In this document: positions 1 through 12,000 of the stretch, piece by piece
Layout: the number at the start of each line of letters is the position of its first letter
Position numbering within the stretch: the stretch's first letter is position 1
From: Chamaea fasciata
Lineage: Eukaryota > Chordata > Aves > Passeriformes > Sylviidae
Assembly: GCA_029207755.1 (NCBI GenBank)
Contig: JARCOQ010000025.1
Span: forward strand, 3,216,820-3,280,819
Direction: 5' to 3'
DNA length: 64,000 nucleotides
The notes under the pieces: model-generated
What the model was told of the DNA's origin: nothing
The model's input: only the letters and a program-made list of their open reading frames with translations
Database searches by the model: none
Translations under genes and position numbers: made by a program

Positions 1-569
1 CTGCGAATCTTGCTGAACAAGTCCCTGCTCACAGAGTGGATTTCTAGCTGCCTACTCCATCCCAAAATACCAGGGATGGGCTGGATTTACTCCTGGAGCA
101 GGGACTGTGCTGGGTCAGCTCCTCATCTCAGAGAGCCCGTCCCACTCTGTGGTGAGGAGAAGGAGAGGCACTCACACACCTGCCGCCACATTTCAGCAGA
201 AATGACAATTTCTTAGGTCACTTCATGTGTAACAACACATCAGTTTTACACTCCTCGCTCTATCTTGAAGACAATTTCGAGCTGTTGGTAGAACAGAATA
301 ACAAACCCAACCAATCCTACCTGAAACTCCCAACACTTCAAGTACAAACTCACCCAGGCAGGGTGACAGGAGTGCATTAGCCAAGCACCACTCGGAATAA
401 AAATAAACTCCCCTTTCCCTGTTTTCCTATTCCCTGCCTGCCTCAAAACTCCTCAAAGGGAACTGCCTGTTCCAGAAACCCCTCCAGAGTGGGAGAGGAG
501 TGAGCAGGAGCTGGGAGAGGCAGCTCCTGCAGCCTCAGCAGGGGTGGGGGGGAATGCGCTGGCACTCAC

Positions 570-645
570 CTGCCTGCACGGACAGGTAATTGTAGAGCTC
601 GTGCAGCACGGCCATGGTCACGTCCCTGTGCTTGGCCTGGCAGAA
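570..645 (-). CDS. LEMD2: LEMD2 exon 3
   Basis: An acceptor CCTGCAG precedes 76 nt encoding FCQAKHRDVTMAVLHELYNY and onward to SVQAG, closed by a consensus GTGAGT donor. Human LEMD2 reads [20 protein letters not shown] here. I see no later LEMD2 exon between 1 and 569. Confidence 0.93.
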
Positions 646-3600
646 CTGCAGGGCACAGAGAGGACAGGGACACACATCAACAACAGTGGCGTGGGGACAG
701 TGGGAGTGCAGCCCCAGACACCAGACAGAACCACAGCGCTGCAGTCTGGCTCAGTCCTGCACCACCAGCTCCAGCCAAATCTCCTGGGCAGAGGAACATT
801 CCAGACACAAGTGACCCCAAGAATCTTCTGGACGTCCCTGCCCAGAGGACCTGGGTGAGTTTTAAGGTCCCTGCCATCCCATTCTGGGATAAAGCGCCAC
901 CAGCCCACAGCCCAGCCTGCAGCACCAGCCTCAGACCCACCACAGATGGATCCATCACCTCCAGAACTTCCCAGCACACCAGAACTCAGAATCCAACACG
1001 AAACCTTCTCCCTCCTAATCACGGAATGTTTGGGTTGGAAGGGACTTCTAAAGCTCACCCAGTTCCACCCCTGACACCTTCCCCTATCCCAGGGTGCTCT
1101 AAGGCCTGTCCAACCTGGCCTTGGGCACTTCCAGGGATAAGGCAGCCCCAGCTTTTCCAAAAATCCATCCTGACAAAGGGAGCAGGGCTCCATGGTGGAG
1201 CTCAGGGAATTAGCTGGGATTAAATCTTGTACTGTTAAAGCTGAAAACAGCTTTATTGCAAACCAATACCATTGCTGGTACAACTGTTAAAAAGAAATTG
1301 ATTCACATAATTGGGAATTTAAATTTTTATCTTTCAGAGTCTCATACACACTCCTAACTTAATCTGGCCCATTAATTCCAACTCATCAAGCCCCAATTTC
1401 TCTGTAAAACGATAGAACTAATCATTTTACAGTGATGCTGTTATGGGTGGAATAGAATACCTGGAATAATCACTGTTCTGAGAGAGATCACAAGACTGAG
1501 GATAAATAAGTAAATGCTTACATCATCCGTCCTTTTGTCACAATCCACAGGCAAGAGATTAACTAGGAGAGAGAAGAGGGCGAGTTAGCTGGCTGCAAAC
1601 AAGAGCTTTGATCAAGAAAATAATTATCTTTTTAAAAGCAGGCTCAACTTAAAGCCAGGTTCTGCTGTTATTCATCTCCCCCTGGCAGCACCCTGAGATG
1701 CAAACAGCCCCTCCAGGAGCTGCTCTGGGAGCAGCCCTGAGGAAAAACACACCAGTGATGGAGCTGATGATGGATGTGTTCAGCTGCGGAGTGAAAATTG
1801 GGCTGGATGTTTTAACAGCTCCTGTTTGAGGAGCTTCACAGTGATCTTTACACTCCAGTGCTGCCTCTCGCTGCCCACCAGGGTCACTTGAAATATCCCA
1901 GCACAGCCAGGGAGGGAATGAACCCTCCTGGAGGGCTGGGCACAATTCAAACCTAGGGAACACTGCTGCCCCCAGAACTCCTGGCACAGCTGAAACAGGA
2001 CCACGGGCACTTTTAGCCGGCTTTGGGAATGCAGCAGCTTTCCCAGCCCACACCAAGAGCACAGTGTGCCCAGGCTCAGCACCAGCACCTTCCCAAAACA
2101 GCCCTCAAACCCTTCTTTGTTTAGATCAAAGCCTGAAATATCCCCATTTCCTACTGTTCCAGCTGGGAAACTCTGCTTTGAAAACCAGCTGCTGGGGAAA
2201 CCCTTTTTCATTTCTCACCAAAGAGAGAGACACACTCTGCCACACCTTAAGTGCTGAATTGATCCGCTGCACTTCCCCCTTGGACAGAATAAAGGCTGGG
2301 AAGGGCCGTGCTGGCAGAGGGAACATCAAAAACACACCCCAGGTACTACACAGACATCGTGTCCCACCATAAAATCCATCCTTGGCCCAGCAGGCACCCA
2401 TAAAATCCATCCTTGGCCCAGCAGGAATGGCACTCCACATAAACCCCACGGTTCTGAGGGACTGAAGGCCAAACTCGTTTGGAAAATGCAAACTTTTGAT
2501 TTGCTTCCCATGATTAACAAGGTTTCCCATAGGAAAGGGGGAGATGGGAAGAGGGACAGAAACAGAGATGTCAGGTCATGGCAATGAGGATGACAAATGT
2601 GACAGGGATGGAAGCAATAAAGGGAAAGCAGGGAGACAGGTGAGGAATAAAGTTTAAACGAGAATTTAAATGAGAATTAAACCAGTGCACGTACAGCTGT
2701 CCTCTCTGCCGTCCAGCCAGCCTGACCCAACCATCTTCACCACCAGGATGCCCAGAAAGATCAGCAGCAGCACCAAGCTGGCGAGGCAGAGGAACTGGGA
2801 CAGGTAATACTCCAGGCCTTTGCCCTTTCCCTCGGGCTGCTGCCTGGGCGCCGAGCGCAGCAGGGCCGTGCGCGGGGTCACTCCGTGCCCCCCATCGCTG
2901 CCCGCCCGCCACGGGAAGCGCCGGATGAGCCCTCCGGCCCGGCTGCCCGCATCCCGCTCTGCCTCCTTCGCTACGGCGGGAGCCGGGTCCTCCTTCCCTC
3001 TCCTGAACAGGCTGCTGAACCTGCCCGGGGCCGCCGAGGAGCCCCACTGGCTGCCGGGGGTCACCTCGCTCTCCCGTCTCCACCAGGTGTTGGAGGAGAG
3101 CCCTTTCCTCTCCCCGGCCGTGTCCCAGGCAGCCCGGGAGCTCTGCGCTCCGATCCCCGCTCCCGATGTCCCCCAAAGGCTCCTGGGCTTCTCCTCGCTG
3201 GGAAGGGGTTTGGAGGAGCCCCAGTAGGGTGTGGAGCTCAGCCCCCCAAGCCCATCCAGGCCCGGGGCAGCCCGGCCGCCGAGCCCCCCACTCCTCTCGG
3301 CCGAGGGGCTCCACTGGGATGCGGAGTTGGAACCCCGAAACCTGTCCAGGGTCGGCCTCAGGCCACTGCTGAGCCCCCCGCTCCTCTCCGAGGCGCCCCA
3401 CTGTAGTGAGGAGCCCCGAAAGCCATCCAGGGTGGCCCCCAGCCCCTGGCTGAGCCCGCGGCCGTGCTCTGTGACATCTCTGGATGTTTCCCAACGGGAC
3501 GCAGAGCTCAGCTCCCCGGCCCTGTCCGCCCCGAGGCCCCCGCTCCTCTCTATGGACGTGTCCCACTGCGAGGGGGAGCTGAACCCCCCGTGCCCCGCCA

Positions 3601-4090
3601 GGGATGCCCCCAGCCCACCGCCGCCTCTCTCCACAGTCGTCCCCCACTGCTCCGAAGGGCTCAGCCTGCCCAGGCTGTCCCGGGACAGGCCGCCCTCAGC
3701 CCTGAGGCCTCCGCCCCGGCCCGGCGGGGACCCCCGCGGGTCCCCCCAGGCCTGCCCGCCGCTCTCCCCCGACGTCCCCCAGCGGGACGTGGGTGCCCGT
3801 CCCACTTCCTCCTCTTCCTCCTCCTCGTCCTCCTCCTCCTCACTCTCCCGGGCGGCCCCGCTGGTGAAGCCGGAGCGCTGCCGCGAGGGCGAGGCCTGCG
3901 GCGGCCCTGCGGAGGAACGGCCCGGGCTGGGCGGCGCGGCGCGGCCGCTGCGCCGGGCCGCCGCCACCTCGGCCCGCAGGCAGCCCAGCTTCTTGATGTA
4001 GACCTTGCGGGTGGTGGCGGTGATGGGCCCCGGGCGGTAGCCGAGAGCCAGCAGCTCCTTGCGGAGCTCCGCGTCCGTCAGCTCCGCCAT
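570..4090 (-). CDS. LEMD2: LEMD2, LEM-domain inner nuclear membrane protein (5' part, exons 1-3)
   Basis: LEMD2 anchors chromatin and BAF to the inner nuclear membrane and takes part in ESCRT-linked envelope resealing (family knowledge). The translation opens with a LEM domain (residues 1-45, MAELTDAELRKELLALGY, then PGPITATTR), followed by a Ser/Gly-rich linker, an acidic run (83-95) and a membrane span at about 431-452 (LLLIFLGILVVKM). The luminal side continues in exons 2 and 3 with LLPVDCDKRTDD and FCQAK...LHELYNYL, both close to human LEMD2. Splice phases agree: exon 1 ends in phase 1, the 41-nt exon 2 restores phase 0, and the 76-nt exon 3 ends in phase 1. The remaining exons (MSC domain, second span) lie beyond the left edge. 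Exon 1 alone encodes 465 residues, roughly twice the human segment up to the first span. Emerin and LEMD1 fit less well because the first span and luminal motifs are LEMD2-like. Confidence 0.95.
1017..1185 (-). repeat. CR1 LINE 3' fragment in LEMD2 intron 2
   Basis: The plus strand reads like reverse-complemented CR1: TGTTTGGGTTGGAAGGGACT, then a segment matching 'tccaacctggccttgggcacttcc'. It is truncated and diverged, non-coding, and lies in the intron between exons 3 and 2. Confidence 0.8.
1522..1562 (-). CDS. LEMD2: LEMD2 exon 2 (41-nt micro-exon)
   Basis: A strong acceptor (CTTCTCTCTCCTAG) precedes 41 nt encoding NLLPVDCDKRTDD, followed by donor GTAAGC. Human LEMD2 has LLPVDCERKTDE at this position. 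The length (2 mod 3) links the phase-1 end of exon 1 to the phase-0 start of exon 3. Confidence 0.93.
2368..2426. repeat. 31-bp tandem duplication in LEMD2 intron 1
   Basis: Two adjacent near-identical units begin with CATAAAATCCATCCTTGGCC at 2368 and 2399. The remainder of the 1.1-kb intron shows no coding potential. Confidence 0.85.
2695..4090 (-). CDS. LEMD2: LEMD2 exon 1 (LEM domain, repeat-rich linker, first membrane span)
   Basis: The start is the ATG at 4090-4088, chosen because MAELTDAEL aligns with the human MAGLSDLEL start. Three further in-frame ATGs lie upstream (4231, 4180, 4144) with no stop between. The exon ends at 2695 with donor GTACGT, and joining to 1562 completes a Phe codon. 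Trp-centred imperfect repeats (W-x-x-S-x-E-R-S-G-G-L) fill residues about 104-350. The opposite strand shows long open frames only because of GC-rich composition. Confidence 0.93.
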
Positions 4091-4350
4091 GGCCGCGCCA
4101 GGCCCCGCCGGAAGCGCCCCGCGGGCGGGAAGCGACGCCGCCATCTTGGGAGGGGCCCCGCGCGCCGCCGGCGCCGCCATGTTGGGGAGGGCACGGGGCG
4201 TGTGGGGAAAGGGCGCGGGGGCGCGCGCCATGTTGAGAAGGTCACGGGAGGCGCCGTGTCCTGAGGGAGCAGGCCGGAGCGGGGGCTGTTGCTCCTTCAG
4301 GACCGGGGAAAAGGGAGAGAAAATGGGGAAAGCAAAAGGCAAAAGCTGCC
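4085..4350 (-). promoter_or_regulatory. LEMD2: LEMD2 CpG-rich promoter/5' UTR with YY1-like motifs
   Basis: This very GC- and CpG-rich segment covers the predicted 5' UTR and is continuous with the GC-rich exon 1. It carries a full YY1-type motif (GCCGCCATCTTG on plus, 4137-4148) and two close variants (4173-4184 and 4226-4235), all in the orientation typical just downstream of a YY1 transcription start. There is no TATA box. This suits a housekeeping promoter. The exact start site is not determined. Confidence 0.6.
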
Positions 4351-4938
4351 TCAGCTGCGGGACGAGCCGGCGTCGATGATGGGTTGTCCCTCACTGCTGC
4401 GTGCGGCTGCTGCTGGAGCAGCTCCCACCTCACTCACCTCGATGTTCTGACACCTTTAGGGCCATTCTTCTAAAGAACGTCCCTTTCCCTGGCGCCTGCC
4501 ACCCCCACACGCGTTTCCATCATCGCTGCCCGGTTGCTGAGCTTTGCCAGAACCTCAGGCAGGATCCAGATCCATGAAATATTTCCCGGGAAGGGGGGGG
4601 TCCCTCCACGCCCCACACCTAAAACAGCAAACCCAAGCGTTGACTTGTAAATTTATTTTGGCACAGCTGTGATGAACAGTAATTGCTTTTTCCCCCCGCC
4701 GCCGCTGAAGAAAGCGATGAAAGCGGCTGAAATACGGCGGCGTAATGTCGGAATTTAATTAAAGGTAATGGAACAGCGGTGCTGAAGGTGCTGAGGGCTG
4801 GCTGCGTGCCGCGGGTTTGGTGACGGATGTGTGACACTGGGGACACGCCACGGCCCCTCAGGAATGGCACCTGTGGGGAGAGGGAGGCTCCGGAGGAGCA
4901 CGAGGCTGAAAGAGCTGAGCTGTGCCTTCCCGGCATAA

Positions 4939-5215
4939 ATCACAGAATCCCAGAGTCGGTGAGGCTGGAAAATTCCTCCAACACCATCGAGTTCGGCCCG
5001 TGGCCGATCTGTGCCAGCTGGACCCGAGTGCCACGTCCAGTCTTCCTTGGACACCTCAGGAATGGGGACTCCAAACCTCCCTGAGCAGCCCCTTGCAATG
5101 TCTAACAACCCTTTTCATGGAGAAATTCCTGCTGATGTCCAACCTGACCTTCCCCTGGCACAGTCTGAGGATATATCCTCTTGTCCTGTCACTAATCCTT
5201 CTCTCAGGAACCTTC
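4939..5215 (-). repeat. CR1 LINE 3' fragment
   Basis: The plus strand begins ATCACAGAATCCCAGAG and runs through CR1-like blocks, including the lines ending 'ggacacctcaggaatgggg' and 'ctgatgtccaacctgacc'. The orientation is minus, with its 3' end at the low coordinate. Confidence 0.85.
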
Positions 5216-8200
5216 TTCCTTAACAGGTACCCAAAGCTCACCTCACTCTTCCCAATTTATCCAAGAAAGCAGCAACAAGATGCTGAGATTTGTTTGTCGG
5301 GTTGGCAACAGCAAATACATCCTCAGCAGAGGCCAGGGAGCCCATTAAAAGAGCAAACTCAGCTGTGCTGGGAAGTGTGAACGTGCTAAGCTGAGCCTCC
5401 TCTGTGCTCCACTGCCAGCTCATGATGTGGAGAGGGGTCTAATGTAAATAAAAAATTCCAATTTGCTCCTATCACACGGATCCTGTGAGCTCACAGCTCT
5501 CACTGCAGAAGCTCTGCCTGGACATGCAGATGCATGCTGGCTGAGCTGGTGCAAACCTGGGAATTATATGAGCTCACCTTGTTCTGGAGAAAACAGCACC
5601 AAAAAAAAGCCCAAACCCATCCTTTCAACTTGTGATTGTGTCCATCAAGGGAATTACACCAGGCCCAGCAGCCTCATTGCACAATCTTTGGAGGGGAGGA
5701 CAGGGGATGGGTGTTGGACAACTGGAGAATGGGGGAAAAGATGTGCTTCCTCCACCGAAGGAGATTGGCAGCACCAAAGCTCAGCAGGATCAGCTGCCTA
5801 TTCTTTGTGGAGAGAAATCCACAATGCCTTTCCCTTCCTCCCCGTGGGAGAGTCCCTGCCTTCCCTGGAAGGCATTTGGACCCCAGAGGGAAGGCAGCCG
5901 GAAGAGACGTGTCAGACCCTGGGCAATCTTTGTTCCCATCCCCTGCCCGCAGCACCAATGCTGAATTTGACAGTGGATTTTCTATTTTTGCAGCCCCTTC
6001 ATCATCCTCGTGGCTCTGGGAGCACCAAGTGGTGCCGGGGCTGCAGATGGGCTCGGCAAAAAGCGTTTCTTGGCTGGAAACAGCCGGAGCTGGCTGTGGG
6101 AAGCTGGGACAGCACAGAGGGACAGCCTCCACCTTCCCTGCGAGCCCAGAAGCTGCCTCAGAGCTGCTGGCAGCGGCTCCGATGCCAGAGGAGCAGACGC
6201 GCCGTGCCGGCTGCTCCGGTTCTGGCAGCCTGGGGACAGGGCTGCTGTGAGCAGAGCCCTGGGAATGGATCTGTGCTGGAGCAGGGAATGGCTGCACCCC
6301 AAACCCCACAGCTGAACCCTTTCCCCCGCTGACTGATGGGCTGCTGGAACCCTGCATCCCACCCGCCTCCTTAGCCGTGGATTTTGGGTGACAGCCCTGC
6401 ACATGGCACCCGGGGAAGTGTCAGGGCTTTCTTGGGAGCCGACTGTGCCCATTTGTCACCCTGTCACTCACAGCCACGGCACAGGTGTGACCCAAGAGCC
6501 CTCAGCCGCCTGCTTGGGCCTGCTCAGTACCTTAGGAAGTCAGAGGTGATTCCATTCCCTTCCCTCCTCTTCCCCTGCGTCTTACCCCCAACTATCGGGC
6601 TGCTCATCCCACTGTTAAATTCTTGTTTAGTTTCTGGAGCAGCAGATTCTTCCTGCCTGCCTGCAGGTGTGACCTGGCTGCCAAAGCACCTTCCAGGGCA
6701 GGAGAAAAATGGATCTGTCCTGAAACCTGGAGACCACTTCCTTCTTACCCAGAGCTCTGACGGCCTGGAAGGGGCTGGTTGGGATCCTTCCATCTCTTTC
6801 CAGTGGGAACGTTTCTGCTTCTCCTGCTCAGGCCTCTGAGGGTGGAAGGCATTTACTCCCAAAAGTTGAAGGTGTACTTTGGTGCCTGTTTGGACACCAC
6901 AGGTGGTGCTGCAGGACAGGACAGGGGTTCCTGTGCTCTCTGCCACAACCAGCCATTACATCCCGAGCTCATTTATAACTGGGACAACTGGGAAGAGCCA
7001 CTGGCAGAATCCATGGCCAGGGTCAAAGCTGGCCCTTGCTGATGCAGCTTGTCTGGGTCTAAGGGTAAGAGCAGGGTCCTCACTGTTCCTCACTGTGCTG
7101 GTGGATCTCCTTCTGGAATTTTCCACAGCGTCAGCCCCCCCATCAACCCAGTGGGAAATGGTCCAGGAAGCAAATCCAAGAGGCTCATGTTCGCTTTCTC
7201 TCTTTCCATCGCTGGAAAACTTTCCTTCCTGGATGGCACAGGAGAGGTGTTAGCCTGGAAGACGATGGGAGTGAAGGAGCTGGGAAAAGGGCACACTGGA
7301 GGGGCAGCTCTGACCCACAGTGGAGGGGGTTTGGGAGCAGTTTGCCCCTCGAGGGGGAATTCTCCTTGTTTTCATGTGTCACGATCAAACCCAGAGTAAA
7401 GGTTGGGGTGACTCTGGAGAAACAAGGCAAGAGGTGCCCTCTGAAGCAAACAAGTCTCTGACCCTGCTGCACACTGGTGGGAATGTGGCACAGCTCCTCC
7501 TGTGATTCCCATGCCAGCACTTCCATGGATATCACCCCTCTGCAGATGGAGCTCCTGCAGCCCAGACTGCTCTCACTCCCAGCCTAATGGAATGTGTTAT
7601 TTCCCATCTCCCTCCCACTCAGAGTCATTACAGAGCTTCCACAGCTCACACTGCCTCAGCAATACTGGGAGCTTCCTGGAGCTGATCAGTCCCTGGACAA
7701 GGAGTGTGCCTTTGGATCAAACATTAGAGCTGTAATCCACTGCACGCTGCCTGTTCCATTATCCACTGGGAGCTTTCTCCTCTCCCGAGGGCTGCTTACG
7801 GCAGAGTGCTCTGAGGGGTGTTGTTCCAGCACAAACAGAGCTCTTGGAATGAGCTCAGTGAGAACAGAACTCCTGTTAGGTTGGGAGGATAAAATTGGAT
7901 TGAAATTGGATATATTCACGTACATGCCATTGATCTCATCCATCCGTACTTTACATATGTTGGATTTCCTGTTGCCAGCAGAGAGGAGTAGCTCTCAGAT
8001 AAGCCAAAGGTATGGAAATGGAAAGCAGGATGTTCAAGTGAAATTAGGTTTTCACCTTGGGGTGTGTTTGAGAGGCAGGAGAAAGGGCAGAGCTCGGTGC
8101 TGTCCCTTCACACTGTACCTGGCACAGCCGCTCCTCACTGTGCCGGTGGATTTATAGCACCAGGCTGATAGGAGGGGTCTGGGCACAGGGAGGGGTTGCC

Positions 8201-8414
8201 CACCAGGGCTCCTGCGTTCTCCAGCAGCGTGGGAATGTGCCAGAGCACCCTCCTGGAGCAGGGAATGGGTTAGGGACACCCAGGTCCCCCCCTTGTGTCA
8301 CCAGTTCAGCCAGGAGAACTGGTAAAGGTTTGCCTCAGTTTTCCTCATTGCAAAAAGGGAGGGCTGAGACTTCATACTCCTCAAAGATTGATTCCTCAGG
8401 CTTTGCCACACACT

Positions 8415-8826
8415 TTCACAGGATCCCAGAATCCTTGAGGTCGGAAAATCCCTGTGGGATCATCAAGTCCAACCTGTGCCAAATCCCCACCTTGCCACCA
8501 GCCCAGAGCACCGAGTGCCACATCCAGGCCTTCCCTGGACACCTCCACGGATGGGGACTCCAAACCTCCCTGGGCAGCCCCTTCCAAGGCCTGACCACCC
8601 TTTCCAAGAGGAAACTCCTGCTGATGTCCAACCTGAGCCTCCCCAGCCCAGCCTGAGGCTGTTCCCTCTCCTCCTGTCCCTGTTCCCTGGGATGAGATCC
8701 CAAATCCCCCCCTGGCTGCCCCCTCCTGTAAGGGAGTTGTGCAGAGCCAGAAATTCCCCCTGAGCTCCTTTTCTCCAGGCTGAGCCCCTTCCCAGCTCCC
8801 TCCGCTCCTCACAGGACTCTCCAGAG
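8415..8826 (-). repeat. CR1 LINE 3' fragment downstream of MLN
   Basis: The plus strand starts TCACAGGATCCCAGAATCC and continues through the CR1 3' region to 'tttctccaggctgagcccc' and 'cgctcctcacagga'. It is about 410 bp in minus orientation and ends about 120 bp before the motilin cleavage region. Confidence 0.87.
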
Positions 8827-8964
8827 CAGTGCTCAGGAAAACAGGGATGCTCTCCAGAACCTGCAGCCTTCCCTCTCTCTTCTTTCCCATGTTGGGCACT
8901 CCCCATCTGTTTGAGAAGCTCGCAGGACAGAAGACAAAAATCCTCCTTTTAATTATGCTGCACA

Positions 8965-8970
8965 TTTATT
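8965..8970 (-). terminator. MLN: MLN polyadenylation signal AATAAA
   Basis: A canonical AATAAA lies about 105 nt after the stop at 9075, giving the short 3' UTR expected for motilin. Cleavage would be near 8940-8950. Confidence 0.75.
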
Positions 8971-9074
8971 ATCTCACCTCAGATTTTGTTAATCTCTCTC
9001 ACAGATTTCGTTTACATAAGTGGAGTCTTTCAGCTTGAGCAGCTCCAACGCTTTCTCTTCTGATCTTGCAGATA

Positions 9075-9082
9075 TCAGTCAG
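9075..9082 (-). CDS. MLN: MLN terminal coding exon (last two codons and stop)
   Basis: A long pyrimidine tract and acceptor (CTCTTTTCTGTTTAG) ends at 9083. The phase-1 join gives G|CT GAC TGA, so the protein ends Ala-Asp-stop. This parallels the tiny terminal exon of human MLN, which encodes AAK-stop. The exon continues as 3' UTR to about 8945. Confidence 0.82.
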
Positions 9083-12000
9083 CTAAACAGAAAAGAGAGA
9101 AAAGCACAAGTGTCCTTAAATCTGGCATTCAGTCTTTCCAGAGCTTTATGTGTTGTTTCCTCCTCCTCAGCTCCCCAGCTGAGGCAAACTGGGATCAGCA
9201 CAGGCAGAGCAATCCCACAGGGAGTGCGGGACCCCCTTTCCTGGGCTTAAACATCGCAGAAAAAGCGAATGCACGGGGACAGCCCCATCCCACCATCCCT
9301 CAACCCGCGGGAGGAGCTGCACAACAGCCTGCCCCTGGATATTTGCTGCTGCAATTCCCCCACACGATTTCCCAGAGGAAAAGGAGGATTTGCAGCAAAT
9401 TGGAGTGTAATTAAGTGTCAGTGTTAAGCCCCCGTGCAGGCAGAGAGGTGTTCCAAGCTGGCTGCACGTGCTCAGCCGCCTCGCAGGTACAGCTGCTGTT
9501 ACAAGCTCTGCTGGAAATTGTTCCCTGGAGACCGAGGACTTTTTGGGAGAAGGAGGAGGAGGAGGACGAGCAGGGAAGTGGCAAACAGAATTGCTGGGAA
9601 GGGTTGTGCTGCTGCTGCCAGTCAATATCAGCTCTGGGGCACAGGCAGCACCTTACGAGGGAATAACCTTCCCAGAAGGGTGCACATGGCAGTGGTTGGG
9701 ATCTGAGGGCTCCACAGAGTGAGCAAACATGACACAAAAACCCTTCTGGGGAATATAAATATCTCCGTGCTGATGAGCTGGTGAGAAGGAGGAAAGGCAG
9801 AATCCCCAAGGCAGAAATCAACCCTCTGACAGTACCGTCTGGGGTGTCCTGTAACAGCTCTGCCAGCAGTTTCTCCAGGACATCTTGGTATTTTTCCAGC
9901 TGCCTTGGGGTGAGCCAAGCTCTGACAGGAAGGGCCTGCTGTGAAGGAAGCCAGAGAAGTCAGGACAAAAAGCTGAGGGGAGCAGAAGGAGGGAGGTTGG
10001 GGCGCTTTGACCCCACTTGGATCAAGTTGGTGGAGAGTTTAGGGTGGACTTGGAAGGAAGAGGATGATCCTCATATAGGGAAAAGCAACATTTTGAAGGC
10101 AACACACTCTTGAGTTGTTCAGAGTGCTGTTGCATAACCCGTGGGCTGGCTCAGAAATCCAGATAAAGGCACCTCCTGGCAGCAGGGACTGCAAAGAAAA
10201 TAATTTCTGAACCTTCTAATCCTCCACTGTGTGGCACATCAACCCTTCCAGCCTGAGCCTGTGGAGCTCCTGCCCCAGCAGCAGCTGAGGACGAGCTGTG
10301 GTCCTGCTCCAGCCTGCTGGACTTGGAGCCAGCTGTGCCTGAAGCAAAGAGCTCTGTGCTGGTGCTGGTGAGCTGTGGGGATGTGCTGGGTATTTCACAC
10401 TTTGAACTGGGCCTTTTTGCTGTTTCAATCCCGTTACCCGGTGCTGGTGCATCACGAGTGCAGGAGGAGTTGCACATTAAGCTGTGCCTTGGCCAAATTC
10501 CAGCCTGGTAGGTTCTGCTGCCTGTCCCACTGGGTCTGTCCCTGTTTGGGGGGACCTGCACCCTCCTTTTGCTGGCAAAGAACAGCCGAGCTCCCTGCAG
10601 GAGTGGCTGCCCACACAGGGAAAAAATTCCATGTGCTCAAGTGGAAAAGCACAATTTTCAGACTTTTCTCGCCAGGTGAGTCTGCCTTTGAGGGCTTAGC
10701 CTGGCACTTCAATCCCTAAAATTGCCTGTTTTCTGCTCTGTACACAGACTTTGGGCCCAAGTTTTTAAATAAGACCTCGTCAGTGCAGAGAACCATGGGG
10801 TCAGAGGTGACGCCGAGCAGGAGCTGAAGCAGAACTAGGAGTTCCTCCCTTGCACCTGGCTGGGCTTCACTGCCTGGCAAAGAGACCTCGAGCTGTTCCC
10901 ATCTTCCTCAGAGAGAGGCAGTTGGGTCTCAGGGGTCACCTGGCTGCTGAACAACCAAGATAATTTGTGGAGTGGAGCTAAAACTTCTCTCTGATGTAAG
11001 CAGGCAGGCTGGCAGAGGACATCTCTTGGACTCCTTGTCCCCTTGAGGGTTTCTCAGAGTCAAATGGCTCCACATACCTGGAGGGTCTTGGCCGTGTTGA
11101 CATCCACACCGGATTGCTCAGAGAAGCCTTCCTCCTCCAGCTGCTGCAGCGAGCTCAGGGATTTCTTCTGCCCTGCCTTGTTCCTCTCCTTCTCCTGCAG
11201 TTTCGGGGCAGAGAGCAGAGGGGGCAGTTGGTGATGCTGGGATCAGCAGCAAACCCACACTTGTGCCATCCCAACAGGCAGGAATCCGCTGGGCTGGGCA
11301 CAGGACCAGCGGGATGGTGGAATCCCCCTGGGAAGGGCCCATCAGCTGTGGCCTGAGTGGCCTTTGGGGACTGAAATTCAGCAGTGCTGGGGGCAAGGTC
11401 AGGTTACGGGGTAGGGAGTGAAGGTCTGCAGTAAACAAGACCTACATGTGGTGGAGGAACCCTGTCAGCAGGACACGGGAGCTGACAGCACTGGGACCTT
11501 ACCCAGCTGTCCCAGAGAACTTGGCCTGGGTCTGTTCTGGATCACTGCACGGAAACTGAACTGAGCCCCGCACGTGCAGAGCCCTCCACAAAGCCCTGTG
11601 CTGAGGTCACATTTTCCCAGCCTTTCTGCAGGTCTGTAATGTCAGCCCGCTCCCATTTATGGGGCTAAAGTTGCCTTCGGGACCCTCTGGAAAAAGCCAG
11701 AGGTGCTTTGCGATGTGACAGACGCAGCAGGATGCGTCAAACGTGGCACAAGCCATGCTCAGTGTCCAGCGTGTGAGCACAGGAGGAGCAGGGACAGCCT
11801 TTGGGGGACAGATTTCCCCTTTGTTCATCCAGAAAACCCCCAACCCCTGAGAGACACGGAGCTACAAGGGCTGGGGGGTACAAACACAGCCCATGTGGGT
11901 CCCCATCCTCCTCAAGGACACTGAAGGATGCCTGTGCTCCCCACAAAAAGCAATTGTTATCCAGGGATAGGTGCTGGAAGTGGGATTTCTCCCGGTATCC

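Larger units (their letters stand above)
4351..8940. other. Intergenic region between MLN 3' end and LEMD2 promoter
   Basis: No exon-like open frame with splice sites and recognisable product is visible on either strand. Content is moderately GC-rich unique sequence plus two CR1 fragments. The segment 7,850-7,980 is more AT-rich but has no clear motif. Open frames here are short and overlap in several frames, as expected for stop-poor GC-rich DNA. Confidence 0.6.

Noticed and set aside
618..1283. 221-codon minus-strand frame overlapping LEMD2 exon 3
   Set aside because: It mostly reads intron and a CR1 fragment. Only the spliced 76 nt match LEMD2.
2820..4264. Several long plus-strand open frames antisense to LEMD2 exon 1 (up to about 265 codons)
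   Set aside because: They overlap each other in different frames and mirror the GC-rich, repeat-bearing exon. The minus frame has the LEM domain, membrane span and matching splice phases.
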